Positions 20,294 to 29,041 are shown, counted from the stretch's first letter. The stretch is DNA of 64,000 bases from Mesorhizobium huakuii (GCF_030160235.1 NZ_BSNY01000021.1:124001-188000), one strand, 5' to 3'. Numbers and translations: made by a program. Notes: generated by a model from the sequence alone, not told the origin.

Positions 20294-20446
20294 ATCCCCC
20301 TCCATTCCAAGCCATCGGATCATAAGGCAATTCCAATCCGGTGTATCGACCGGATTCGGAGGACGAACAGCGCCGGACGGCTGACACTATGCCTTCTGTC
20401 CCAGGCCGGTAGGCTGATCGCCTACCCTGCCCGCGAGGAGGCCCCG

Positions 20447-21409
20447 ATGGACCAGACGACGGCAACACAGGCTGCAAAACCGCTGCCCACGGTCGGCGAC
20501 CGCCATGTCGACCCGCACGCCTATCCCGACGGCATCGCCCACCTCGACGACCAGTACCTGCCGATGTCGCAGGCCAAGGTGTCGGTGCTGGATTGGGGGT
20601 TCCTGCATTCCGATGCCACCTATGACACGGTACATGTCTGGAACGGCCGCTTCTTCCGCCTCGACCTGCATCTCGACCGCTTCTTCGGCGGCCTCGAAAA
20701 ACTGCGCATGACCATCCCCTTCGAGAGGGATGGCGTGGCCGAAATCCTGCACAATTGCGTCGCCCTGTCGGGTCATCGCGCCGCCTATGTCGAAATGCTG
20801 TGCACGCGCGGCGCCTCGCCGACCTTCAGCCGCGATCCGCGCCAGGCGATCAACCGCTTCATGGCCTTTGCGGTGCCGTTCGGCTCGGTCGCCAATGCCG
20901 AGCAGCTGCGGCGCGGCCTGCGCGTCGCCATCAGCGACAAGGTGCGCATCCCGCCGGCTTCGGTCGATCCGTCGATCAAGAATTACCATTGGCTCGACCT
21001 GGTGCGCGGCCTCTACGACGCCTATGACCGCGGCGCGGAGACGGCGCTCATCCTCGACTTCAACGGCAATGTCGCCGAAGGCCCGGGCTTCAACGTCTTC
21101 TGCGTCAAGGATGGCAAACTGTCGACGCCGGCCATCGGCGTGCTGCCTGGCATCACCCGCCGCACCGTCTTCGATCTCTGCGTCGAAGAAGGTCTTGTCG
21201 CCGCTGCCGCCGATGTCAGCGTCGCCGCGCTCAAGGCGGCCGACGAGGTCTTCATCACCTCGACCGCCGGCGGCATCATGCCGGTGGCCGAGATCGATGG
21301 CGCGGCGATCGCCGACGGCAAGGTCGGGCCTGTTACCGGCCGGCTGATGGCGCTTTACTGGCAAAAACACGACGATCCGGCCTGGTCGTCTCAGGTGACG
21401 TATCCCTGA
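20447..21409 (+). CDS. Class IV PLP aminotransferase (branched-chain or D-amino-acid type)
   Basis: A 320-residue fold IV aminotransferase. The PLP Lys is in PSIKNYHWLDLVRG, and the cofactor-phosphate region reads VAEGPGFNVFCVKDG. A later TSTAGGIMPV segment matches the family. BCAT, D-amino-acid aminotransferase and 4-amino-4-deoxychorismate lyase share this fold. The segments here fit the BCAT/DAAT group, but substrate stereochemistry cannot be decided from the sequence. The ATG at 20447 has a CGAGGAG site upstream. It stands alone. Confidence 0.85.
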   Translation: MDQTTATQAAKPLPTVGDRHVDPHAYPDGIAHLDDQYLPMSQAKVSVLDWGFLHSDATYDTVHVWNGRFFRLDLHLDRFFGGLEKLRMTIPFERDGVAEILHNCVALSGHRAAYVEMLCTRGASPTFSRDPRQAINRFMAFAVPFGSVANAEQLRRGLRVAISDKVRIPPASVDPSIKNYHWLDLVRGLYDAYDRGAETALILDFNGNVAEGPGFNVFCVKDGKLSTPAIGVLPGITRRTVFDLCVEEGLVAAAADVSVAALKAADEVFITSTAGGIMPVAEIDGAAIADGKVGPVTGRLMALYWQKHDDPAWSSQVTYP

Positions 21410-21539
21410 TCAAAGGGCGTCCGTTCAAAAAGATTCCCCTCGCCTCTGGAAAATCACGGCATAGACCGTATATGCGCGAAATCGGAGGAGCCTCCGCTTT
21501 CATCCAGAATTGCGCCCGCAGGGGCAAGGATTCCACATC

Positions 21540-22379
21540 ATGACAAACAAGGTTTGGTTCATCACCGGATCGTCGAAGGGTTTTGGCCGCGTCTGGGCCG
21601 AGGCCGCATTGGCGCGCGGCGACCGCGTTGCCGCGACCGCCCGTGATGCCGGCACGCTCGCCGATCTGGTCGAGAAATATGGCGACAACATCGCCGCGAT
21701 CAAGCTCGACGTCACCGACAAGAAAGCCGTCGATGCGGCTGTCGCCGAGGCGCACAAGCGTTTTGGCCGGCTCGACGTCGTCATCAACAATGCCGGCTAC
21801 GGCCATTTCGGCGCCATCGAGGAAGTCAGCGAGCAGGAAGCCCGCGACCAGATCGAAACCAATGTATTCGGCGCGCTCTGGGTCACGCAGGCGGTGCTGC
21901 CGATCATGCGGGCACAGCGCTCCGGCCACATCATCCAGATCTCGTCGATCGGCGGCGTCAACGCCTTTGCCTCGCTCGGCCTCTACCACGCCTCGAAATG
22001 GGCGCTGGAAGCCTTCAGCCAGTCGCTCAGCATCGAGGTTGGGGAATTCGGCATCCATGTCACGCTGGTCGAGCCAGGCGGCTTCTCCACCGACTGGTCC
22101 GGCGCCTCGGCCAAGATCTCCAAGCCGATGGAGGCCTATGCGCCCGCCCGCGCCAAGATGGCCGAGCGCCGCGCCAATTCGGTCGCCGGCGATCCCGAAG
22201 CGACCGGTCCGGCGATGCTGGCCATTGTCGACGCCGCCGAGCCCCCGCTCAGGGTGTTCTTCGGCGATGGCGGCCTGCCGATGATCCGCCAGGAATACGC
22301 CAACCGCCTCGCCACCTGGGACAAGTGGGACCACGTGTCCGTCATGGCGCAAGGCGCCAGGAAGAACCGCAAGGGCTGA
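21540..22379 (+). CDS. Short-chain dehydrogenase/reductase
   Basis: A 279-residue SDR with cofactor motif TGSSKGFG near residue 10, NNAGYGHFG, catalytic Ser in SSIGG and Tyr/Lys in YHASKWALE. Length and the GFSTDW segment after PG fit a subgroup usually annotated as NADP-dependent oxidoreductase of unknown substrate. The start at 21540 follows GGGGCAAGGA. A perfect hairpin follows the stop. Confidence 0.85.
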   Translation: MTNKVWFITGSSKGFGRVWAEAALARGDRVAATARDAGTLADLVEKYGDNIAAIKLDVTDKKAVDAAVAEAHKRFGRLDVVINNAGYGHFGAIEEVSEQEARDQIETNVFGALWVTQAVLPIMRAQRSGHIIQISSIGGVNAFASLGLYHASKWALEAFSQSLSIEVGEFGIHVTLVEPGGFSTDWSGASAKISKPMEAYAPARAKMAERRANSVAGDPEATGPAMLAIVDAAEPPLRVFFGDGGLPMIRQEYANRLATWDKWDHVSVMAQGARKNRKG

Positions 22380-22385
22380 GGCGCA

Positions 22386-22418
22386 CCAGCTGCATCGCCC
22401 TCAAGGCGATGCAGCTGG
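22386..22418. terminator. Bidirectional hairpin terminator between convergent genes
   Basis: Perfect 14-base arms CCAGCTGCATCGCC (22386-22399) and GGCGATGCAGCTGG (22405-22418) with loop CTCAA. It stands between the SDR stop and the serine hydrolase stop. It lacks a U-tract in either direction. Confidence 0.65.
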
Positions 22419-22438
22419 CCCGGGCTGGTTGCGATCGG

Positions 22439-23584
22439 TCAGGTGCCGGTCAGGCTGGGAAGAAATACGTTGTACAATATGGCCGCCGGCGCTCGCCACT
22501 GATCGGGAGAATCGTAGTTTCCGGTCGTTATGGCGAGTACGAAATCGAGGCCGGGGAAGACAAACAACCTTTGTCCGCCATTTCCAAAGGCGGCGACAAA
22601 CCGCTCCCCATACGTCCCGGCTCTATCCGTTATGGCCTCTTCGCCCAGATACCAGAGATAGCCGTAGCGCATTCCCGGCCAGCCGATGTCGACCAATGCG
22701 GCGGGCTGGAAACTCTGATCGAGCCAGGATTTTGACACGATCGGACGGCCTTCCCACTGACCGTCCTGCAGTATCATCTGCCCAATGCGAGCCAGCGAGC
22801 GCGGCGCCAGCCGCAGCCCCGATGCCGCCGACGCTTCGCCGTCCTGTCCGCGAATCCAGTCCATGGCGTTGATCCCCAGGGGATCAAACAGCGCTCCCCG
22901 CGCGAAGTCAGGCAAGCTCTGGCCAGCGCCTCTCTCGATGATCCTCCCAAGCAGCGCTACGGCTCCGCCGCTGTAGGTCCATCTCTTTCCCGGTTCGATG
23001 AGTATCGGGCGATCGAGGATGAAGCGATACCGATCCGGCGCCTGTTCCATGGCGATTTCGCTGTTGGCCGGGTCGGTGTATGGAATATTTTCATTCCACT
23101 CTGTGCCAAGCGTCATGGTCAAGGCATGGCGAATGGTCAGGCGCTTGCGCTGCGGATCGCCGGCAAGATCAATGTACTCTGGAAACTGCGCGATAACGGG
23201 TTCGTCAAGCCCCGGCACCTTGCCGCCGGCGAGCGCGATGCCATAGAGGAGACCGACGATGCTTTTGGTGACGGACCTGACATCGTGCAGCGTTTCGGGT
23301 CCAAATGCCACGTTCCCGAGCGACTGCCCCCATCTCATGTCGTTCCCGTCCATGTAGCGCTCGAACACGATACGACCGCCCCGAAGGGCAACGACCCCAT
23401 GGACCCCTGCCAGTTTGCCCGTCTTCGCCAGCTCGTCGAAGCTCGTTGCGGGGTCGGATTTGAATCCCATCGTGTTTGGCGCGGCAGTCTGCCAGTCGCC
23501 GTCCGCCATGGCTGGTGTCGCGCTAACCACTATCGTCGCTCCCATATATTTGAGGATCTCTCTGCGGCTAGTTCGGACAATCAT
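22439..23584 (-). CDS. Tat-exported serine hydrolase, beta-lactamase fold
   Basis: A 381-residue protein starting with a twin-arginine-like signal (SRREILKYMG, then a hydrophobic stretch to AMA-DG near residue 28). The catalytic SxxK is SVTK in DVRSVTKSIVG, and YSG replaces the YxN motif. The family includes esterases, beta-lactamase-like enzymes and 6-aminohexanoate-dimer hydrolase relatives. Codon use is slightly less GC-rich than neighbours. TTG at 23590 adds two residues; ATG at 23584 is preferred. Confidence 0.82.
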   Translation of the reverse strand: MIVRTSRREILKYMGATIVVSATPAMADGDWQTAAPNTMGFKSDPATSFDELAKTGKLAGVHGVVALRGGRIVFERYMDGNDMRWGQSLGNVAFGPETLHDVRSVTKSIVGLLYGIALAGGKVPGLDEPVIAQFPEYIDLAGDPQRKRLTIRHALTMTLGTEWNENIPYTDPANSEIAMEQAPDRYRFILDRPILIEPGKRWTYSGGAVALLGRIIERGAGQSLPDFARGALFDPLGINAMDWIRGQDGEASAASGLRLAPRSLARIGQMILQDGQWEGRPIVSKSWLDQSFQPAALVDIGWPGMRYGYLWYLGEEAITDRAGTYGERFVAAFGNGGQRLFVFPGLDFVLAITTGNYDSPDQWRAPAAILYNVFLPSLTGT

Positions 23585-23680
23585 TTGCAACCTGTCAAAC
23601 TGCTATTCCGGCAGTCCGCCTGCGCCCTGTGAGCTCAAGCGTGGCCCTGCCCTTCTCCCGCCGATCGAGCCCGGAAGGAA

Positions 23681-24319
23681 CTATGCCTGATAAATCCACT
23701 GCTCCGGCACCCGCGCCGAAATCTCTTCGCCGACGCTGATCGTTCCGGGCTTCTCGACCCAGGCGACCACGCCACGCAGCCGTTTGGCCACTTTGGGAAA
23801 GAGCAGCGCGCCGGCCTCGATGTCGGCCATATCAGCATTTTCGGCGATCGATCGCCCGGCGATGCGACATGGTCCGTTCTGGGCGTCGACCTTGAGGGTG
23901 ACGCCATCCTTGAAGAACAGCAGCGTGCCGGCCGGCAGCATCGACAGATGCGGCACGCCTTCGATCACCAGATTGGCGCCGATCCATTCCGGCTTGATCA
24001 CGGGAAGGCCCATCCGCTCGGCGACGATGGCCAGTTCATCCGCAGCCACGATCGACAGCTGCCGCTCGTTGCGCATTTCGGTGCCGCGCGGATACCAGGG
24101 TTCGCGCCCGCCCGAACGCCGCGTCGATCCGGCGTGGAAATCGCCCAAAATGCCGTCGAAGCCGAGCCGCAATTCCTCTACCGGACTTGTCTGGAAATGA
24201 TCGGCCGGCGCGACAAAAAGCGCCGCAGCGCGAGCGGCGAGCTTCTTGGCCGGGATGATTTCGACCGGCTTCTCGGCTTCGGGGAAAAGATCCATGATGG
24301 CGTTCCGTCCTTGAATCAT
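23681..24319 (-). CDS. MOSC-domain protein
   Basis: A 212-residue MOSC-domain protein with the conserved Cys in NGPCRIAGR near residue 152, which in the family carries sulphur for molybdenum-cofactor-linked chemistry. Substrates of stand-alone bacterial MOSC proteins are mostly unknown, though some reduce N-hydroxylated compounds or give 6-HAP resistance. It overlaps the TetR gene by 4 bases (ATGA); a second in-frame ATG at 24295 (MDLFPEAEK) is also possible. Co-transcription with TetR suggests control by it. Confidence 0.8.
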   Translation of the reverse strand: MIQGRNAIMDLFPEAEKPVEIIPAKKLAARAAALFVAPADHFQTSPVEELRLGFDGILGDFHAGSTRRSGGREPWYPRGTEMRNERQLSIVAADELAIVAERMGLPVIKPEWIGANLVIEGVPHLSMLPAGTLLFFKDGVTLKVDAQNGPCRIAGRSIAENADMADIEAGALLFPKVAKRLRGVVAWVEKPGTISVGEEISARVPEQWIYQA

Positions 24320-24945
24320 GCTCCCCGTTTTTGCTCTTCGGGCGGCAAGGCCGCAAGTGCGGTCTGGGCCATAATGCGCAACTCGTCGGACGATGCGCCG
24401 TCCCGCGCCTGGATCGACATGCCGTTCATGACGCCGGCGATGTATTTGGCGAAGCTCTCGACGGAGAAGCCTGCTGGCAGATCGCCCACCGCCTGGCCTT
24501 TGGCCAGACGGTCCGCAATCGCCGCCTCGCTCGCCTTGCGATAGGCCTTGAGTTCATCCGCGATGGCGTGTGCCTGCGGCGAGGCTGCCAGGGCGCCGCT
24601 GACAAAAAGGCATCCACCCGGCTTGCCGGGCCTGGAATAGGCCTCCGCCGCGCCCTGCAGCAGCCGCCGGATCGCCTCGCGAGTCGGTACCGGCGCGCTC
24701 AGCGCGTCCAGCGCAAAGCCGATCTCCGTCTCGTGGTAGCGCGTCAGTGCCTTGCGGAACAAAGTCTCCTTGTCGGTGAAGGCGTTGTAGATCTGCGGCG
24801 GCGTCAGCCCCATCGCCTCGCGCAACATGGCCAGCGACGTCGCCTCGTAGCCATGTTCCCAGAACAGATGCATCGCCGCATCCAGCGCCTGGTCGGGGTC
24901 GAACGCGCGGGGACGACCACCCCGGGCCTTTTCCAAATTTTCCAT
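24316..24945 (-). CDS. TetR-family regulator
   Basis: A 209-residue TetR regulator with the N-terminal helix-turn-helix at about 10-60 (EATSLAMLREAMGLTPPQIYNAF) and a variable ligand domain. An open frame extends upstream to 25059, but MENLEKARGGRPRAFD at 24945 is the usual beginning, and the operator lies in the extension. It is divergent from a tautomerase gene and coupled to a MOSC gene. AcrR/NemR-like relatives respond to reactive electrophiles or small aromatics, which would be compatible with the tautomerase, but this is inference. Confidence 0.86.
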   Translation of the reverse strand: MENLEKARGGRPRAFDPDQALDAAMHLFWEHGYEATSLAMLREAMGLTPPQIYNAFTDKETLFRKALTRYHETEIGFALDALSAPVPTREAIRRLLQGAAEAYSRPGKPGGCLFVSGALAASPQAHAIADELKAYRKASEAAIADRLAKGQAVGDLPAGFSVESFAKYIAGVMNGMSIQARDGASSDELRIMAQTALAALPPEEQKRGA

Positions 24946-24952
24946 AGTGATC

Positions 24953-25007
24953 GATACGAAACCTGTTGACTTGCCCGTTTCGCATAACGTAACAATTGAT
25001 ACGAAAC
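24953..25007. promoter_or_regulatory. Probable TetR operator region
   Basis: Two direct copies of GATACGAAAC (24953-24962 and 24998-25007) flank an inverted GTTTCG (24977-24982). The spacings allow two overlapping inverted repeats in the divergent promoter region of the TetR and tautomerase genes. Confidence 0.6.
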
Positions 25008-25070
25008 ATGGCAAGCCGAAAGACAATGCTTCCGGCAAGACCATGCAGCCCGAGGACAAGGAGAGACCAA

Positions 25071-25493
25071 ATGCCCATCACCGTGACCGCGCCGGAAGGC
25101 GTACTGACAGGGGCCGGAGAGCACGAAATCCTGCCGCGCCTCAGCGCCGCCCTCATCGAAGCTTCGGGCGCCACCGGCAATTCCTTCTTCAGCGCCATCG
25201 TCGGCGGCACGGTCCATATCCTGCCGTCCCGCCACATCTATGCCGGCGGCACCAACAGGCCCGTCGTGATGGTTGAGTTGAAATTGCCCAATATCGGACT
25301 TGGCTCGATCGAGGCCCGCCAGGCATTCATCACCACGGCCGCCGGCATTGTCGCCGAACTCTGCGCGCCCGGGCACAAGCCAGAAAACACCTGGATCAAC
25401 ATCGTCAACGCGCCCGACGGCGGCTGGGGCATCGGCGACAGGCAATTTACCGGCGACGCGCTCATTGCCGCCGCCACTGCCGCCGCGCACTGA
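25071..25493 (+). CDS. Tautomerase-superfamily protein
   Basis: A 140-residue protein that begins Met-Pro (MPITVTAPEG), the N-terminal Pro being the catalytic base of the 4-oxalocrotonate tautomerase/MIF superfamily once Met is removed. The length suits an MIF- or fused-4-OT-type subunit. Substrate unknown. A clear AAGGAGAG site stands upstream. It is divergent from the TetR gene and probably its main target. A VOC gene follows 19 bases downstream and is likely co-transcribed. Confidence 0.75.
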   Translation: MPITVTAPEGVLTGAGEHEILPRLSAALIEASGATGNSFFSAIVGGTVHILPSRHIYAGGTNRPVVMVELKLPNIGLGSIEARQAFITTAAGIVAELCAPGHKPENTWINIVNAPDGGWGIGDRQFTGDALIAAATAAAH

Positions 25494-25512
25494 TCCGGCA
25501 GGGAAAGACAGG

Positions 25513-25911
25513 ATGCGGCTCTCCCCTTCGCTGTTCTTCACCACCAATTGCGAGCCGGCACTGGCTTTCTACGAACAGTGCGGCCTTGGCCGGGGAACAA
25601 TCCTGCTGCGCTGGGGTGGCAACGGCATGCCGGTGCGAACCGAAGCCATGCGCGGAAAGATCCTGCATGCGCGCTTCGAAGGTCCAGGCGTGCTGTTCCA
25701 TGCCTCCGACAATGACGATGCCGAGCCGATGAAAGGCTCCGCCATGATGCTGGAGTTCGACGAGTTGGTGGCCATGCGCGCGCTTTTTGCCCGCATGGCT
25801 GCCGGCGGCCGCATCACCGTTCCCCTGGTGCGGCAATATTGGGGAACCAGCTTCGGCATGCTGGTCGACGCCTATGGCGTGCAGTGGATGTTCAGTTGTC
25901 CCATTGGATGA
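25513..25911 (+). CDS. VOC-family protein (PhnB/glyoxalase-like)
   Basis: A 132-residue vicinal-oxygen-chelate protein of the PhnB-like type: SLFFTTNCEPALAFYEQ at the N-terminus, GSAMMLEFDE in the middle, and WGTSFGMLVDAYGVQWMF at the end. It probably forms a metal-binding dimer. Function is not predictable (isomerases, dioxygenases and resistance proteins share this fold). It lies 19 bases after the tautomerase gene on the same strand. Confidence 0.78.
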   Translation: MRLSPSLFFTTNCEPALAFYEQCGLGRGTILLRWGGNGMPVRTEAMRGKILHARFEGPGVLFHASDNDDAEPMKGSAMMLEFDELVAMRALFARMAAGGRITVPLVRQYWGTSFGMLVDAYGVQWMFSCPIG

Positions 25912-25934
25912 AGCATCACGCTGCCTTTTCTCGG

Positions 25935-26348
25935 CTATTTCTCGCGAGACCAGATCGCGCAATAGAACTTTTCGCCTGTGCTCGGATTTCGGAAGGTCTT
26001 GATTTGCGTTCTGGGCATATCAACAGAGCGAGCGAACTTCTCTGCCTTGGCAATCCGCGCAGCGTCGCCAGCCTCAAACTGCCAAAACGGCTTGGGAAGC
26101 CCTGACTTCACATACTCCAGCCTGACGACAATGAGCAGTCCCCGGCCGAGTTTACAATCTATCGACGTTGGCCGCATGCCGGCCTTGTCCATCCGTCCTG
26201 CTTCGCGAACAGCAGTATCAACGCTTTGCCATCTATCGCCGGATTTGGCCTGCGTAGCCGTTATCCCAATGAACGGCAGTGCCAACGAACAGGCAGCGAC
26301 CAATACTAAAGGCCTGGTGCCGATAACCCATGCTCGGCAAGCTTTCAT
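25935..26348 (-). CDS. Exported hypothetical protein
   Basis: A 137-residue protein with a signal peptide (MKACRAWVIG, hydrophobic core, cleavage near TQA-KS). The mature part contains a Cys pair (IDCKLG and KFYCAIW) that could form a disulphide. No family recognised. A GGAGAGGGGG-like site precedes the ATG at 26348. Codon use is less GC-biased than in neighbours. Confidence 0.55.
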   Translation of the reverse strand: MKACRAWVIGTRPLVLVAACSLALPFIGITATQAKSGDRWQSVDTAVREAGRMDKAGMRPTSIDCKLGRGLLIVVRLEYVKSGLPKPFWQFEAGDAARIAKAEKFARSVDMPRTQIKTFRNPSTGEKFYCAIWSREK

Positions 26349-26579
26349 CCCCAACCCCCTCTCCGATGGAGCTTCCATCCTTGCATTGATGTTGCCCCGA
26401 AGGCCAGCGCATCACTGCAGCTAGATCGTGAAATCTGCCATCACAACAGCGGCCTGCAACGTACAAAGTTTTTGCCCAGCAAGTATTCGATCACGATCTT
26501 CTTACCGGAAATGGAATTGGTGCCGCATTGCCGCCGCGTCGGATCGCTTTCATTGTGGCGAGACGCTGCGGAGGTTCTC

Positions 26580-27146
26580 ATGCGACCGGCGACGGCAATC
26601 GCCCTACTTTGGCTCGTCTGGGTGGTCACCTGGATTGCGGCCGCCGTGTGGGCTGATCCGGCTCAAAAACGCGCCACCATCGGCGCGGAGGTCCGCTATC
26701 GTATCTTCTGGCTGGCAGGCACCGTCCTGCTGTTCGTCCCGGCGCACGGCTACGAAGGCAGGTTGAGGTTGTGGACTCCGACCCTGGCCGAGGCCTGGGC
26801 CTGCATTGCCCTGATCGCCGTCGGCCTCATCTTCTCGTGGTGGGCGCGTATCCATCTGGGCAGGCTGTGGTCTGCCTCGATCACCGCCAAGGCGGACCAC
26901 CGCGTAGTCGATACCGGCCCTTACGGGCTGGTCCGGCATCCGATCTACACAGGATTGCTGCTGGCGCTCCTTGCCACGATGGTGGCGAAAGGCACTGTCT
27001 GGGGCGTTGCTGGTCTCGCGCTGCTCATCATCGGCATCGTCATGAAGGCAAAGCTCGAGGAGCGCTTCCTGCGCGGCGAACTTGGCCCCGCCTATGACGA
27101 CTATGCGAGGCGGGTGCCGATGCTGGTTCCCTTTACGCCGGCCTGA
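26580..27146 (+). CDS. Isoprenylcysteine carboxyl methyltransferase-family membrane protein
   Basis: A 188-residue protein with about five membrane helices and the ICMT/phospholipid methyltransferase (PEMT-like) signature: TGPYGLVRHPIYTG near residue 112, and a C-terminal KLEERFL...YDDYARRVP. Such enzymes methylate small or lipid substrates at the membrane using SAM. Bacterial members are mostly uncharacterised. The ATG at 26580 follows GGAGG by five bases; the open frame upstream to 26472 is not supported. Confidence 0.82.
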   Translation: MRPATAIALLWLVWVVTWIAAAVWADPAQKRATIGAEVRYRIFWLAGTVLLFVPAHGYEGRLRLWTPTLAEAWACIALIAVGLIFSWWARIHLGRLWSASITAKADHRVVDTGPYGLVRHPIYTGLLLALLATMVAKGTVWGVAGLALLIIGIVMKAKLEERFLRGELGPAYDDYARRVPMLVPFTPA

Positions 27147-27173
27147 TACGCCAAGGTGCGTTGGAACGTCAGC

Positions 27174-27590
27174 TCAGCCCGATTCTTTCGCTCCGCTGCC
27201 TTGCCGAAAATGGTCGACGGCACCGTCGATTTGAACCCAATCATGTTTCGACTGCTCAAAGATCGACCGAACGGGTGGCGGGTATTTCGGGTCGGCCAGC
27301 GCCCCGACGGCGACGCCGACAAATGACGGCAGCCTGTCGGCTTTCCAATAGACCGTCGAGCCGCAGGCGGGACAGAAGTAGTTGTGCACCTTGCCGCCGC
27401 TCGCCGCATCGCGGGTGAATTCTTTCGCAGTTCCGGAGATGGCGACAGCGTCGGCCGGATAAAAGGCGCCGACGCCGAAGGGTGCGCCGGTTCGGCGCTG
27501 GCAATCGAGACAGTGGCAGGCGACAACCAGTTTTGACGGTCCTGTCAGCGTCAGCCTGAGGGCACCGCAACTGCATCGGGCATCGACCAT
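27174..27590 (-). CDS. GFA-family (CENP-V/GFA domain) zinc protein
   Basis: A 138-residue protein with the zinc ligands of the GFA fold: CSCG at residues 6-9, CHCLDC near 33-38 and CPAC near 80-83. The family includes S-(hydroxymethyl)glutathione synthase, but most members have no proven activity. AAGGAGAG stands five bases before the ATG at 27590. It converges with the ICMT-like gene. Confidence 0.85.
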   Translation of the reverse strand: MVDARCSCGALRLTLTGPSKLVVACHCLDCQRRTGAPFGVGAFYPADAVAISGTAKEFTRDAASGGKVHNYFCPACGSTVYWKADRLPSFVGVAVGALADPKYPPPVRSIFEQSKHDWVQIDGAVDHFRQGSGAKESG

Positions 27591-27753
27591 TGGAACTCTC
27601 CTTTCTGGAAACGGAATCACGTTGATTCAAGCTGAGATACCCCCGACGCAGGCTGTGCGAGGGTCAGGTCAGGCTGAACGGGAGTGGAAGACGGCGCGAA
27701 GCGGCCGGACTGAGGACGAAAGTCCGAATGGCCCTTTCAGGCCAGAGTGCCCT
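27591..27753. other. Gene-free stretch with a possible second repeat module
   Basis: No reading frame. It contains GGGTCAGGTCAGGCTGAACG, which resembles the left arm of the adjoining 27754-27921 element, and small hairpins (CGGACT...AGTCCG, GGCC-CTTTCA-GGCC). It may be a second module of the same mosaic repeat. Confidence 0.45.
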
Positions 27754-27921
27754 AACGTGTGTTGAGATTCAGGTCAGGCCGAGCCGAAAACGACGGTTTT
27801 CGAGAACCGGAGCGGAGCGTACTTAAGTACGTGAGCACAGTTCTACTGCGACGCAGTAGAACGGGGAAGCGCAGAAAGCCTTCATTTGCAGGCCGGCATC
27901 ACCTGAATATCAGCGCACGTT
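27754..27921. mobile_element. MITE-like 168-bp palindromic element with terminal inverted repeats
   Basis: The ends are imperfect inverted repeats of about 27 bases: left AACGTGTGTTGAGATTCAGG and right (reverse complement) AACGTGCGCTGATATTCAGG, extending through GCCG. Inside are three perfect palindromes: CGAAAAC-N4-GTTTTCG (27785-27802), CGTACTTAAGTACG (27818-27831) and GTTCTACTGC-N3-GCAGTAGAAC (27840-27862). No protein is encoded. I recognise similar sequence as a dispersed intergenic repeat of Mesorhizobium. The right end supplies the stop codon of the neighbouring synthase gene. Confidence 0.75.
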
Positions 27922-29041
27922 AAAGCATTCGGATAAGCGCGCCGCCTATCGAATACCCCGCGCCAAAGGCACAGATCAAGCCGAAATCGCCGGGTTTCAT
28001 GTCGGCATGGTTCTCCGACAGCGCGACGATGGCGCCGGCGCCCGCCGTGTTGCCCAGCCGCTCCAGCACCATCGGCGCGCGGTCGTGATCGACATCGTGG
28101 CCGAACGACAGTTTCAGGATCATCGCATTCATGCGCGCATTGGCCTGATGCAGCCAGAAGCGCCTGATCGCCTGCGGCGTCAGCCCATGCTCGGCCAGGA
28201 ATTCGACGATGAATTTCTGGCCGGCGACGGTGACTTCCTTGAACACCTTGTTGCCGACCTGTTTGATCAGATTGCCTTCCAGATTGATCATGTAGGGATC
28301 ATCCTGGGCGGTGCGGGTGTGATAGCCGAGATTGGTGCGGATGTTGTTCGACATCTGCGTCCACAGCCGCGTGTCCAGCACCTCGAAACGCCCCGGCCGT
28401 TTGTCGCCCTGGGCAAGCCCTTCCACCACCATCGACACCGAGGCGTCCCCGAAGATGAAATGCGTCTGCCGGTCGCGGAAATTGAGATGGCCGGTGATGA
28501 TTTCCGGCGTGGTCACCAGGATGCGCTTGTGCGCGCCCGAGCGCACCAGATTGACAGCCATGTGCAGGGCAGCCGCCGCGGACGAACAGCCGAGCCCCAT
28601 GTCGAAGCCGGCGCCGGTCGTGCCAAGCGCCTCCTGCATTTCGATGGCGATCGCCGGATAGGGCCGCTGGTGGTGCGAGGCCGAGCAGATGATCAGGTCG
28701 ATCTGGGACGGTTCAAGCCCGGCATGATCGAGCGCCTTCCTGGCCGACGCGATGCCGAACTCGGCCTCTAGCGACAGCGCATCGTCCGGTCGCGCCGGAA
28801 TGCGCGGCGTCATGCGGGTCGGGTCGAGAATGCCTTCGCGCTCGATGACATGACGCGATTTCACACCCGAGGCATGGACGATGAAGTCGCTGTCGGATTT
28901 CTGCAGCAGCGCCTCGCCGGTGCCCAGACGGCGCGCATTCTCCGTGTCGACCCAGCTGTTGAAGCTCTCGACCAGTTCTTCATTCGTGATGACAGCTTCA
29001 GGAATTTCAGCGCCGATGCCGCTGATGATGACGCGATGCAT
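27920..29041 (-). CDS. 3-oxoacyl-ACP synthase III-like condensing enzyme
   Basis: A 373-residue thiolase-fold protein with the FabH triad: Cys152 in GLGCSSAAAAL, His298 in WLHQANARM and Asn331 in LGNTAGAG. It is about 50 residues longer than housekeeping FabH, with an N-terminal insertion of about 35 residues (around 30-70). That resembles the longer Pseudomonas type that condenses octanoyl-CoA with malonyl-ACP, but the acyl substrate here is not known. It is transcribed alone, away from other fatty-acid genes. Confidence 0.85.
   Translation of the reverse strand: MHRVIISGIGAEIPEAVITNEELVESFNSWVDTENARRLGTGEALLQKSDSDFIVHASGVKSRHVIEREGILDPTRMTPRIPARPDDALSLEAEFGIASARKALDHAGLEPSQIDLIICSASHHQRPYPAIAIEMQEALGTTGAGFDMGLGCSSAAAALHMAVNLVRSGAHKRILVTTPEIITGHLNFRDRQTHFIFGDASVSMVVEGLAQGDKRPGRFEVLDTRLWTQMSNNIRTNLGYHTRTAQDDPYMINLEGNLIKQVGNKVFKEVTVAGQKFIVEFLAEHGLTPQAIRRFWLHQANARMNAMILKLSFGHDVDHDRAPMVLERLGNTAGAGAIVALSENHADMKPGDFGLICAFGAGYSIGGALIRML

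Noticed and set aside
27704-27726. CTGAGGACGAAA, resembling the hammerhead ribozyme core CUGANGA...GAAA
   Set aside because: There is no room for stem II between the two conserved blocks and no matching cleavage-site strand, so it is a chance match in a small hairpin.
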